Source: Bacteroidota bacterium (lineage in GTDB: Bacteria > Bacteroidota > Ignavibacteria > Kryptoniales > JAKASW01). Taken from it: DNA of 32,817 bases. A model generated the notes under the pieces. That model was not told where the DNA came from, did no database searches, and saw nothing but the letters and a program-made list of their open reading frames with translations. Positions 8,541-15,636 of the stretch are shown piece by piece. Where the stretch lies: contig JAJYRM010000043.1 of assembly GCA_021794075.1 (NCBI GenBank), forward strand, positions 1 through 32,817, written 5' to 3'. The translations under genes and the position numbers were made by a program. Within the stretch, counting starts at the first letter, position 1, and every line of letters begins with the position of its first letter.

Positions 8541-9199
8541 CTTCCCGACCCTTTCAGCGAGTTGAAGAACCTTTCCTGCATCTTCGGGTCGCTTTCAAAA
8601 GCGCCGGTGAAATATGTCGTAGCGGTGGTAGAGTTTTGCTTCTCCACTCCGCGCATCATCATGCACATGTGAGAAGCCTCCGCCGAGACGGCTACTCCCT
8701 TAGGTTCAAGCGTCTCCTGAATTAGATCGGCAACCTGTTTCGTCATCCTCTCCTGCACCTGCAGGCGTCTGGCAAGCGCGTCCACCGCTCGCGGTATTTT
8801 GCTCAAGCCGACGATCTTTCCGTCCGGAATGTAAGCGACATGAACCTTCCCGAAGAAGGGGAGCAGGTGATGCTCGCAGAGCGAATAGAACTCGACGTCC
8901 TTCACAAGCACCATACTATCGAAGTCTTCCTCAAACACCGCGGCTTTCAGGAGTCCCGCGGGATCCGTCTCGTAACCGCTCGTAAGGAAATCCCACGCTT
9001 TCGCCGCGCGCTCCGGAGTTTTCAGAAGTCCCTCCCTGTGAACATTCTCACCTGCCCGAATTATCAGGTCGCGATAACTCGCTTTTGCAATCTCAAGCCC
9101 GGATTCGGAAAGTATCTCGTCCGAGACGATTGTATCTGTAATAAACGACCGGAAACCTTCCCGTTCGTCTCTGCCCAATGTCATTGGGTAGCTGTTCAT
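8537..9199 (-). CDS. folE: GTP cyclohydrolase I
   Basis: This 220-residue enzyme converts GTP to 7,8-dihydroneopterin triphosphate, the first step to folates and other pterins. The zinc ligands fit the E. coli spacing exactly: Cys108 and His111 in [11 protein letters not shown], and Cys179 in HMCMMMRG. The substrate-site blocks [20 protein letters not shown] (117-136) and [15 protein letters not shown] (146-160) are present. The first 35 or so residues are an N-terminal arm of ordinary length. The gene is embedded between crtYd and crtI with four-base overlaps on both sides, which is unusual for a folate gene. The likely reason is co-supply of a reduced folate or pterin when light induces the operon, for example as photolyase antenna cofactor. 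That role is inferred; the enzyme call is secure. Confidence 0.95.
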   Translation of the reverse strand: MNSYPMTLGRDEREGFRSFITDTIVSDEILSESGLEIAKASYRDLIIRAGENVHREGLLKTPERAAKAWDFLTSGYETDPAGLLKAAVFEEDFDSMVLVKDVEFYSLCEHHLLPFFGKVHVAYIPDGKIVGLSKIPRAVDALARRLQVQERMTKQVADLIQETLEPKGVAVSAEASHMCMMMRGVEKQNSTTATTYFTGAFESDPKMQERFFNSLKGSGR

Positions 9200-9492
9200 A
9201 TTTGTTCCTTTCTTTTTACAAACTCGTATATGGAAATCGTAGACGTTATGAGTGAAAAACCATAAATAAAATCTTCTACGGGGATGGAGAAAAATCTGAT
9301 GTTGAGCATTTCGGCCGGGTTATAGGTCACAACAGGGAGCGCCGTCAGAATGCCGTTGCAAATCAGGAAACCTAACGTCATGAAGCCGATGAAAATGAGA
9401 AAGTGACGCGTCATGATGATCCTGGTACGAAGAAATAACATATCGAGCGCAAGCGTAACTATCGCGGAAATCACAGCGGGTATCGTGTACAT
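9196..9492 (-). CDS. crtYd: Lycopene cyclase subunit, CrtYd type
   Basis: A 98-residue integral membrane protein with about three hydrophobic segments (3-22, 29-50 and 75-90). The block [15 protein letters not shown] (67-81) is the hallmark of the CrtYd half of the carotenoid cyclase family found in actinobacteria, myxobacteria and, as fused forms, in archaea and fungi. With CrtYc it should cyclise lycopene ends to beta-ionone rings. The start at 9492 lies 22 bases inside the end of crtYc, a longer overlap than elsewhere in the operon, and the stop overlaps folE by four bases. An internal ATG at codon 18 would remove the overlap but also cut the first membrane helix, so the longer form is preferred. 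Confidence 0.85.
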   Translation of the reverse strand: MYTIPAVISAIVTLALDMLFLRTRIIMTRHFLIFIGFMTLGFLICNGILTALPVVTYNPAEMLNIRFFSIPVEDFIYGFSLITSTISIYEFVKRKEQI

Positions 9493-9812
9493 TCTCTATA
9501 CACCTTCCGGTATCCCGTCGCTTCCCAAACCAATAGCGATGTAACCGGCACGGCGACGAAAAATAAGATCTCTTCAAGCGGTAGTCCTTCAAACTTGATG
9601 TCCATTACATAGGCTGGGTTGAATCCCCAAACATTTGCGCGTACAGCCAGGATATCCCACAAAGTAAAAACTATCGCGACTATTGCCACCGAGATGATAA
9701 TCGCACCCGCATTTTTCCGGAAGCCGAGTCGTGAGTCACTCATTTTGTAGAGGAAGGGGAAAAGTATTATCAAGTCTACTCCCAGGTACGTGAGATGTCC
9801 AAAGATTTCCAC
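9471..9812 (-). CDS. crtYc: Lycopene cyclase subunit, CrtYc type
   Basis: A 113-residue integral membrane protein, the partner half of the heterodimeric lycopene cyclase. The start GHLTYLGVDLIILFPFLY (5-22) and the blocks FTLWDILAVRANVWGFNP (49-66) and GLPLEEILFFVAVP (76-89) are characteristic of CrtYc domains. Three hydrophobic helices are evident. Translation begins at a GTG (9812-9810) whose G is the last base of the TAG stop of the upstream epimerase gene, giving a TAGTG junction. Together with CrtYd it would convert lycopene through gamma-carotene to beta-carotene; single-ended cyclisation cannot be excluded. The following crtZ suits a beta-ring product. Confidence 0.88.
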   Translation of the reverse strand: MEIFGHLTYLGVDLIILFPFLYKMSDSRLGFRKNAGAIIISVAIVAIVFTLWDILAVRANVWGFNPAYVMDIKFEGLPLEEILFFVAVPVTSLLVWEATGYRKVYRECTRYPL

Positions 9813-10741
9813 TATTCGGTTTCCCCAGTTGAGAGTAGTTGCCGAATCGATCTCTTAAGATCTTCGTGCCCGAAAGTGAAACCTGACGACGCGAGTCGCG
9901 AAGGGACGATGCGCTGACTTGGAAGAACCGTTTCTTCGGCCATCTTCCCCATTACTAATTTCAGGAAAATGGATGGCACTTTTAGAAGCGTGGGGCGCCC
10001 GAGCGCTGCGCCTATCGCGCCGCAAACATCCTTCATACGAGCAGAGTATGGCGAGACAAGGTTATAAATCCCTGTCGATGCGGGGTTCGTAAGGAGAAAG
10101 TAAATAGCCTCAATCTCGTCTAAGTAATGTATCCAGGGAAGCCACTGTTTGCCGGAGCCGAGGACAGCACCGAAAAGGAACTTGTAAGGCATCGCGAGTT
10201 TCGGGAGAGCGCCTCCTCCCGAAGAGAATACGACGCCGGTTCTTATGATTACGCGGCGAACTCCCATCGATTCTACTCCCTTTGTGGAGTCTTCCCATTT
10301 GCTCACAACATCGGCCAGGAATCCTCTCCCTTGCGGAGATGCTTCGTCAAGTATCTCTTCCCCCCTCGTGCCGTAGAATCCCACTGCCGATGCCTGGACG
10401 AGGATCCTCGGCTTGTGCGACATTGAGGCGGTCACATCCATAACAAGTCTCCCTGCGGATAGCCGGCTTTGCAGGATTCGATCACGCTTGTTCGTTGTCC
10501 AGAGAGAAGAACCGATGTTTTCTCCCGCAAGATTTATCATCGCGTCGATTCCGTCAAGCTCTGAGGCGAGTTCGCGGATATTGCCTGCGTCCCACCTTAA
10601 CACGCTGACTTTGTCGCCGAACTCTGACCTCCCTCGTTCGACGTTCCTCGATAACACGATAACAGTGTGTCCCTTTTCTATAAGGGAATGGACGAGACCT
10701 TTTCCAATGTACCCCGTCGCGCCTGTGATGCCGATCTTCAT
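9812..10741 (-). CDS. TIGR01777-family NAD-dependent epimerase/dehydratase
   Basis: A 309-residue extended short-chain dehydrogenase of the TIGR01777 (SDR39U1-like) group. The nucleotide site is GITGATGYIGKGL (3-15). Other family blocks are MINLAGENI (68-76), VQASAVGFYGTRGEE (115-129) and a C-terminal DUF1731-like end (FLKLVMGKMAEETVLPSQR). No reaction has been firmly assigned to most members of this family, so none is claimed here. It is the second gene of the carotenoid cluster: its ATG overlaps the regulator stop by four bases, and its stop shares a base with the crtYc start. In other bacteria such genes recur in light-regulated operons with photolyase and folE, which suggests a link to photoprotection. 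Family call high, function unknown. Confidence 0.88.
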   Translation of the reverse strand: MKIGITGATGYIGKGLVHSLIEKGHTVIVLSRNVERGRSEFGDKVSVLRWDAGNIRELASELDGIDAMINLAGENIGSSLWTTNKRDRILQSRLSAGRLVMDVTASMSHKPRILVQASAVGFYGTRGEEILDEASPQGRGFLADVVSKWEDSTKGVESMGVRRVIIRTGVVFSSGGGALPKLAMPYKFLFGAVLGSGKQWLPWIHYLDEIEAIYFLLTNPASTGIYNLVSPYSARMKDVCGAIGAALGRPTLLKVPSIFLKLVMGKMAEETVLPSQRIVPSRLASSGFTFGHEDLKRSIRQLLSTGETE

Positions 10742-11631
10742 TTTGTCACCGCCGATTGTTCATCAATAAATTCTTTATGGATCGCCATGCAATCCGCAAT
10801 GTTCTCCGATAGCACGTCGCATTTCAGACGTCCCGAAAATCGTCCGGGTATTCCGGCACCTCCCACTATTGTAAGCGCGCCTACCTTCTTTGCCGCGGGA
10901 ACTATCTTGTTATTTATTCCGTACACAAACTTCCTCTCGTCTTCCACAGTGTTGGCGCTGATCGCGACGAGGTGGGGCTTTTTTGCCCTGATGAAGAGAG
11001 CAAGATCGTCGGTCGGAATATCCTGTCCAAGGTGGAATACCTTCCACCCTTCAGAGGTCAAGTAGCTTGCGATGCAGGTGATCGCTATGTCATGAGTCTC
11101 ACCCTCAAAGCAGCTGACCACCGCCGAAAGTCCGTTCGGCTCTTTGAGATGTATTTCGGACTGAAATCTGAAGAGCGCGGACTTGATAGCCTGCGTCGCC
11201 AGGTGCTCTGCGTCCACGCGCAGCGTCCCGTTTTGCCAGCCTGTGCCGATATCCACCAGTGCCGGGAAGAGAAGCTGATTATAAAGCATGATTATGTCGG
11301 GTTGCGAAATTAGTCCCGTCCGAAGGAGTCTTTGAACTTCGAAAGAGTCTCCCTGTAAAGCCGCCTCCTTGAGTGCTGGGACAAGCACGTCGACGAAACC
11401 GGCGCTGAGATGCGCCTGCACGTCTTTTTTGTCGAATTCCGCCAGTGAAAGCGCGGGCACGTTCATCTGGTTCGCATGGATGAATTTCAGGACGCTTCTG
11501 ATTGGAAATTTCCTGTGGCCCCCTTTGGTCTTGATGCATTCGATGAATCCGCTGTCCGCCCATCTTTTTACGGTGGACTCGTTGACCGAGAGTAGATCCG
11601 CCAATTCCCTTGTTGAGTAACTGTTTTTCAT
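10738..11631 (-). CDS. carH: CarH/LitR-type B12-binding MerR regulator (probable light sensor)
   Basis: A 297-residue regulator. Residues 1-55 form a MerR-type winged helix (STRELADLLSVNESTVKRWA, then GGHRKF). Residues 78-160 look like the four-helix bundle that caps cobalamin, and 165-290 is a B12-binding Rossmann domain. The defining CarH motif W-x9-EH is exact: Trp132, then Glu142 and His143. The lower-ligand motif appears as ETHDIA (178-183), with His180 in place but Ala183 where E-x-H-x-x-G would have Gly. In known CarH proteins, adenosylcobalamin drives a tetramer that represses in the dark, and light breaks the complex. Here it is the first gene of the operon it probably controls, so autoregulation is likely. 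The ATG has AGGA 13 bases upstream. An oxygen or B12-level sensor is the main alternative. Confidence 0.88.
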   Translation of the reverse strand: MKNSYSTRELADLLSVNESTVKRWADSGFIECIKTKGGHRKFPIRSVLKFIHANQMNVPALSLAEFDKKDVQAHLSAGFVDVLVPALKEAALQGDSFEVQRLLRTGLISQPDIIMLYNQLLFPALVDIGTGWQNGTLRVDAEHLATQAIKSALFRFQSEIHLKEPNGLSAVVSCFEGETHDIAITCIASYLTSEGWKVFHLGQDIPTDDLALFIRAKKPHLVAISANTVEDERKFVYGINNKIVPAAKKVGALTIVGGAGIPGRFSGRLKCDVLSENIADCMAIHKEFIDEQSAVTK

Positions 11632-11647
11632 TTTGACCGTTATTCCT

Positions 11648-11665
11648 GTTTTGCACGTTTTGCAC
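11648..11665 (-). repeat. Tandem 9-base repeat at the operon start site, operator candidate
   Basis: Two perfect head-to-tail copies of GTTTTGCAC (plus-strand reading; GTGCAAAAC on the coding strand) occupy 11648-11656 and 11657-11665, right over the predicted transcription start. CarH-type regulators are known to bind tandem direct repeats across their promoters, so this is a good candidate for a binding site. The period of 9 differs from the 11 bases reported for Thermus CarH, so the match is only by principle. Confidence 0.5.
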
Positions 11666-11669
11666 GATT

Positions 11670-11698
11670 AATATAGCTGGGCGCCGCGGCGTTGTCAA
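11670..11698 (-). promoter_or_regulatory. Sigma-70-type promoter of the carotenoid/photolyase operon
   Basis: On the minus strand a perfect TTGACA (11698-11693) is followed after 17 bases by TATATT (11675-11670), five of six matches to consensus. The expected start of transcription is near 11663, giving a leader of about 32 bases before the regulator ATG at 11631. The spacer contains a perfect 10-base palindrome, CGCCGCGGCG (11682-11691), in otherwise AT-rich DNA. So strong a core promoter fits a unit held off by a bound repressor. Confidence 0.75.
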
Positions 11699-11873
11699 GA
11701 GGGAAAGAAATTAATTTTGTGTTAAGCGTGGGGGCCTAAAGCCAGCGTAAAAACCAAAGCATGTCAGCCCGTCTTCTAACGAAGCGAACTGATGAATTAT
11801 CGGTTCATGTTTGGGTCACCGTTAACTATATTGAGAAGTCTTGCGAGTAATAAATATGATCAGGGTGTAATTA

Positions 11874-13346
11874 ATGATAACCGACGGCGTCAAAAAGAAG
11901 CTGAGAGAAATCTTCGGCAAATCGAACTACCTCGATTCCACTGAGGACAGGATCGCCTATTCATACGATGGAACAGCGCTCCTGTCTTCGATGCCCGATG
12001 CGATCGTGATCCCTTCTTCTGTGGAGCACATAAGTCGGCTGATGAAGCTCGCGAACGATGCGAAGTTCGCCGTAATCCCCCGCGGCTCAGGAAGCGGACT
12101 CAGCGGCGGGTCGATACCGTCGGAAAACTCCGTGGTCCTCCTGATGAGTAGGTGGGATAAGGTTATTGAACTTGACAGGAACAATCTCACGGCTTGGGTG
12201 GAGCCGGGGGCGATCACAGGTAAATTCCAAACGCTAGTAGAATCTCATGGTCTGTTTTATCCGCCGGACCCGGGCAGTTCGCAGATATGCACTCTCGGAG
12301 GAAACGTTGCCGAGAACGCGGGAGGGCTGCGAGGACTCAAATACGGCGTGACGAAGAACTATGTCCTCGGTTTTGAAGTCGTGCTCGCCAGCGGGGAAGT
12401 GATGCGCATCGGCGGGAAGAACATGAAGGACGTCGCGGGGTACAATTTGAAAGATGTCCTAATCGGGTCCGAGGGGACTCTCGGAATCTTCACAAAGATA
12501 CTACTCAAGCTTATCCCTCTTCCTCAAACCGGCAGGACACTGCTCGCATTTTATGATTCAATAGCAGGCGCCGCGGAGACAGTCTCCGCGATAACAGCCG
12601 CAAGGATTATGCCGGCGATGCTGGAGTTTCTAGACAATGCTACAATACGTGCGGTCGAGGATTTCGCGCATCTCGGTCTCGACAAGGAAACCGGCGCGAT
12701 ACTCCTTGTCGAAGTTGACGGTCCGCGTTCCGCCGTTGAGGAGGATGCGTCAGCCATCGAAGCAATTTGCGTGAAATCCGGAGCGAAGAGTGTCCGCCTT
12801 GCGAATGACGAAGCCGAGGGCACAAAGCTGAAATCCGCGAGGAAGTCCGCCTTCTCGGCTCTTGCCAGGATTCGCCCGACGACCATCCTCGAAGATGCCA
12901 CTGTTCCGAGGAGCGAGCTCGCCACCATGGTCGATTTCATAAACGTGACGGCAAAGAAACATGACATCGAGATAGGGACCTTTGGCCACGCTGGCGACGG
13001 CAACCTTCATCCGACGGGACTTACCAACGAACGCGACCATGCCGAGATAGCGCGCATCGAGTCGGCGTTCGAAGAGATCTTCAGGAAAGCGGTGGACCTT
13101 GGCGGAACTATAACTGGCGAGCATGGAGTCGGTCTGGCCAAGAAGAAGTTCATGGAGTCGCTCTACGATACGCCGTTCATAAAAATGATGAAGAAAACGA
13201 AGGAGATGCTCGATCCGAACTGTGTGTTGAACCCGGGGAAGATCATTTCAGTCGCTCCGCGTTGCGAAGGGGCGCTGCCGAAAAGCCGCGAACAGATAGA
13301 GAAACTCACGTCCCAAATGGAAAATCCATCGGAGGCCTACTTCTGA
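11874..13346 (+). CDS. glcD: FAD-linked glycolate/D-lactate oxidase subunit (GlcD-like)
   Basis: A 490-residue flavoprotein of the vanillyl-alcohol oxidase fold that oxidises a 2-hydroxy acid such as glycolate or D-lactate. The FAD-binding PCMH domain shows PRGSGSGLSGGSIP (69-82) and CTLGGNVAENAGGLRGLKYG (139-158). The C-terminal FAD oxidase domain has FGHAGDGNLHPTG and TGEHGVGLAKKKF, with the usual metal and substrate histidines. The ATG has AGGGTG upstream. The stop overlaps the next start by one base (TGATG), and that gene encodes the iron-sulfur partner, so the two should form one electron-transfer complex passing electrons to the quinone pool. No GlcE-like subunit is present. The pair could equally be a D-lactate dehydrogenase; the substrate cannot be decided from sequence. 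The gene diverges from the carotenoid operon. Confidence 0.88.
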   Translation: MITDGVKKKLREIFGKSNYLDSTEDRIAYSYDGTALLSSMPDAIVIPSSVEHISRLMKLANDAKFAVIPRGSGSGLSGGSIPSENSVVLLMSRWDKVIELDRNNLTAWVEPGAITGKFQTLVESHGLFYPPDPGSSQICTLGGNVAENAGGLRGLKYGVTKNYVLGFEVVLASGEVMRIGGKNMKDVAGYNLKDVLIGSEGTLGIFTKILLKLIPLPQTGRTLLAFYDSIAGAAETVSAITAARIMPAMLEFLDNATIRAVEDFAHLGLDKETGAILLVEVDGPRSAVEEDASAIEAICVKSGAKSVRLANDEAEGTKLKSARKSAFSALARIRPTTILEDATVPRSELATMVDFINVTAKKHDIEIGTFGHAGDGNLHPTGLTNERDHAEIARIESAFEEIFRKAVDLGGTITGEHGVGLAKKKFMESLYDTPFIKMMKKTKEMLDPNCVLNPGKIISVAPRCEGALPKSREQIEKLTSQMENPSEAYF

Positions 13347-14680
13347 TGAATCTCCAGGATTCCAAAATAAAATCCGTTTCCAATCGCGAAGCGGCGAAGT
13401 CCACGGCGCCGGACGGAAGATTTCATCTGGCAATCTCGGAAGAGCTCATTACCCAGTGCATGCACTGCGGTCTTTGCCTTTCGGTCTGTCCCACATACGC
13501 GCTCACCGGACTCGAGAGAAGCTCGCCGCGCGGGCGAATCCGTCTGATGAAGAGTGTGATGGATGGTACAATACCGGTTACCGGGACTTTCGAGTACGAG
13601 ATGAATTTCTGTCTCGACTGCCAGGCCTGTCAGACCGCCTGTCCGGCCGGTGTGAAATACGGCGAACTCGTCGAGGCGGCGAGGGAATATATTCAGGTGA
13701 ACAAGAAGGGGTTTAAGCTCAAGCGCCTTCTTCTAAAGAATTTCTTCATGGGGAGGAGCGGCTTGCGCGCGGTCGCTACCGTGCTTCGCTTCTATCAGAA
13801 AATCGGACTTGAAAAGGTTGTGATCTTCCTCTCCAGAATTGTCCCGATTGGTATTCTAAAGCGCGCAAGGCTCCTTCCGCAGCTGTCGGATAAATTCGCG
13901 ATAGATGTGCTCCCTGAAATGGTGGAGCCAAAGAGCGCCGAACGTGGAAAAGTCGCCGTGCTGACGGGTTGCGTTATGGACGCCATGTTCGCAGAAGCCA
14001 ACCTGGATACTGTCGATGTGCTTCGCGAAAACGGATGGCGTGTCGCCGTTCCTCACGAGCAGGTATGCTGCGGATCCGTAAACGGTCACGCCGGCGACAA
14101 TGAAACGGCACGGACACTTGCGATGAAAAATATCGAGGTGTTTGAAAACACCGGCGCTCAATATTACGTAGTGAATTCGGCAGGGTGCTCCGCCTTCATG
14201 AAGGAGTACGATAAGTTGCTAGCGGATAATCCTGAATACTCGGAGCGAGCAAAGCGGTTTTCAACGCGCGTGAAGGAGTTCTCTGAATTTATCCATGAGA
14301 CCGGATACCGGAAGCCGAAGGCGAAATTTGGGTCCACGGTTACTTACCACGAGGCGTGCCACCTGGTCCATACGCAGAAGATAAGCGCTCAGCCGAGGGA
14401 AATTGTGAAGGATCTCGCGGGCGACAATTACCGGGAGTTGAATGAGGCCACTTGGTGCTGCGGAAGCGCGGGGATTTATAATGTCGTGCACTACGACGAA
14501 GCCGCGAAACTTCTCGATCGAAAATTGGATAACATAAACAAATGCGGTGCCCATACTGTGATAACAGGGAATCCCGGCTGCCTGGCGCAGATCGCGGCGG
14601 GCGCGAAAAATGACGGCATGGATATGGATGTCATCCACCTTGCTACCGCACTGAACAGGCTCTACAAAACGGAGAAGTGA
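13346..14680 (+). CDS. glcF: Iron-sulfur glycolate/lactate oxidase subunit (GlcF-like)
   Basis: A 444-residue electron carrier of the GlcF/heterodisulfide-reductase-like group. Two ferredoxin-type 4Fe-4S sites are visible: Cys38, 41, 44 and 48 in CMHCGLCLSVCP, and Cys89, 92, 95 and 99 in CLDCQACQTACP. Two cysteine-rich (CCG) domains follow, with GCVMDAMF then QVCCGSVNGHAG in the first and EACHLVH then WCCGSAG in the second. The frame is open further upstream, but ATG 13346 is chosen because GGAGG lies at 13331-13335 and it forms a TGATG junction with the preceding stop; a start at 13262 would overlap that gene by 85 bases. It should accept electrons from the flavoprotein subunit encoded before it. 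No membrane anchor is evident. Confidence 0.9.
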   Translation: MNLQDSKIKSVSNREAAKSTAPDGRFHLAISEELITQCMHCGLCLSVCPTYALTGLERSSPRGRIRLMKSVMDGTIPVTGTFEYEMNFCLDCQACQTACPAGVKYGELVEAAREYIQVNKKGFKLKRLLLKNFFMGRSGLRAVATVLRFYQKIGLEKVVIFLSRIVPIGILKRARLLPQLSDKFAIDVLPEMVEPKSAERGKVAVLTGCVMDAMFAEANLDTVDVLRENGWRVAVPHEQVCCGSVNGHAGDNETARTLAMKNIEVFENTGAQYYVVNSAGCSAFMKEYDKLLADNPEYSERAKRFSTRVKEFSEFIHETGYRKPKAKFGSTVTYHEACHLVHTQKISAQPREIVKDLAGDNYRELNEATWCCGSAGIYNVVHYDEAAKLLDRKLDNINKCGAHTVITGNPGCLAQIAAGAKNDGMDMDVIHLATALNRLYKTEK

Positions 14681-14683
14681 CGG

Positions 14684-15358
14684 GTGATTCCGTTAAAAGA
14701 CAAGAATCCATCTTATGGGTTCCCGGTCGTAAACTATCTCCTTATAGCGGCAAATGCCGCGGTCTTTTTCTATGAGCTGTCGCTTGGTACTGGATTGGAT
14801 GCTTTCTTCCTGAAGTATGGCCTTGTGCCGAGCAAATATTTTGAGATGATGTCTCACCACACGCACCTATTCGCAAGGTACGTACCGTTCTTTACGTCAA
14901 TGTTCATCCATGGCGGCTGGCTTCACATCATTGGGAACATGTGGTTCCTTTTTATCTTTGGCGACAATGTGGAAGACAAGCTCGGCCATCGGAACTATCT
15001 AGTCTTCTACGTGTTGAGCGGCCTCGCTGCCGGGGCCCTGCAAGCCTACCTCTCGGCCAGCTCTTCGATACCGACCATCGGCGCGAGCGGAGCGATCTCC
15101 GGTGTGCTCGGAGCTTACGTTGTAATGTTTCCGCGGGCGAGGATAGTCACGCTCATTCCGATATTTATAATATTCGATATCATAGACGTGTCAGCGCTTC
15201 TTTTCATAGGCTTCTGGTTCATGATGCAATTCTTAAGTGGCGTCGAATCGGTGGGCCAGGGAATGTCTGGCGGAATCGCCTGGTGGGCGCACGTCGGCGG
15301 ATTCATCGCGGGCATACTGATGGTGCCTGTCTTCAAAAGGAGACGATACGCGATTTGA
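14684..15358 (+). CDS. Rhomboid-family intramembrane serine protease
   Basis: A 224-residue, six-helix membrane protein. The rhomboid dyad is complete: Ser135 in IGASGAISGVLGAY and His203 in WWAHVGGFIAG. The loop-1 block FIHGGWLHIIGNMWFLFIFG (74-93) carries the conserved His and Asn that shape the oxyanion site. Such proteases cut within or next to membrane segments of other proteins; the substrate here is unknown. Translation starts at a GTG three bases after the glcF stop, so it is probably made from the same transcript, although no direct functional link to glycolate oxidation is known. Family assignment is secure. Confidence 0.92.
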   Translation: MIPLKDKNPSYGFPVVNYLLIAANAAVFFYELSLGTGLDAFFLKYGLVPSKYFEMMSHHTHLFARYVPFFTSMFIHGGWLHIIGNMWFLFIFGDNVEDKLGHRNYLVFYVLSGLAAGALQAYLSASSSIPTIGASGAISGVLGAYVVMFPRARIVTLIPIFIIFDIIDVSALLFIGFWFMMQFLSGVESVGQGMSGGIAWWAHVGGFIAGILMVPVFKRRRYAI

Positions 15359-15636
15359 AAATCTTGGGCGATTTGTCTAAACTTCACAAAGTAAGGAACA
15401 GACCGATGGGCCATTCACGTTACTAACGAGGAGGAGCCAGACCAAAACCGTGATGCGATCGAAAGTGTCGAACCTGTATTCACTGTTTCACCCGCACCAT
15501 CGACTAGCTGATTTCCATCATCCCGTTCAATTCGTTAGAGACCGCCGCGCACTGGCTGGGCCTCGGATCTACTCGGACTTAATCTCATTTACGGATTCAT
15601 CCAGGAACTGCTAAGGTAATTGCCGGAACGGACTTC
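15359..15636 (+). other. Intergenic gap, no gene supported
   Basis: This 278-base stretch between the rhomboid and histidine kinase genes holds no convincing reading frame, promoter or terminator. A short open segment ending DLLGLNLIYGFIQELLR just before 15621 has protein-like composition but lacks a start and is only 27 codons long, so it may be a gene remnant or chance. Confidence 0.4.

Noticed and set aside
11831-11860. TTGAGA and TATGAT with 18-base spacing before glcD
   Set aside because: Transcription would start only about seven bases before the ATG and would omit the AGGGTG ribosome site; not convincing as the glcD promoter.
12551-13003. 150-codon minus-strand frame inside glcD
   Set aside because: It is Ala/Ser/Arg-rich, has no family resemblance, and lies wholly opposite a conserved flavoprotein gene; a shadow of high third-position GC.
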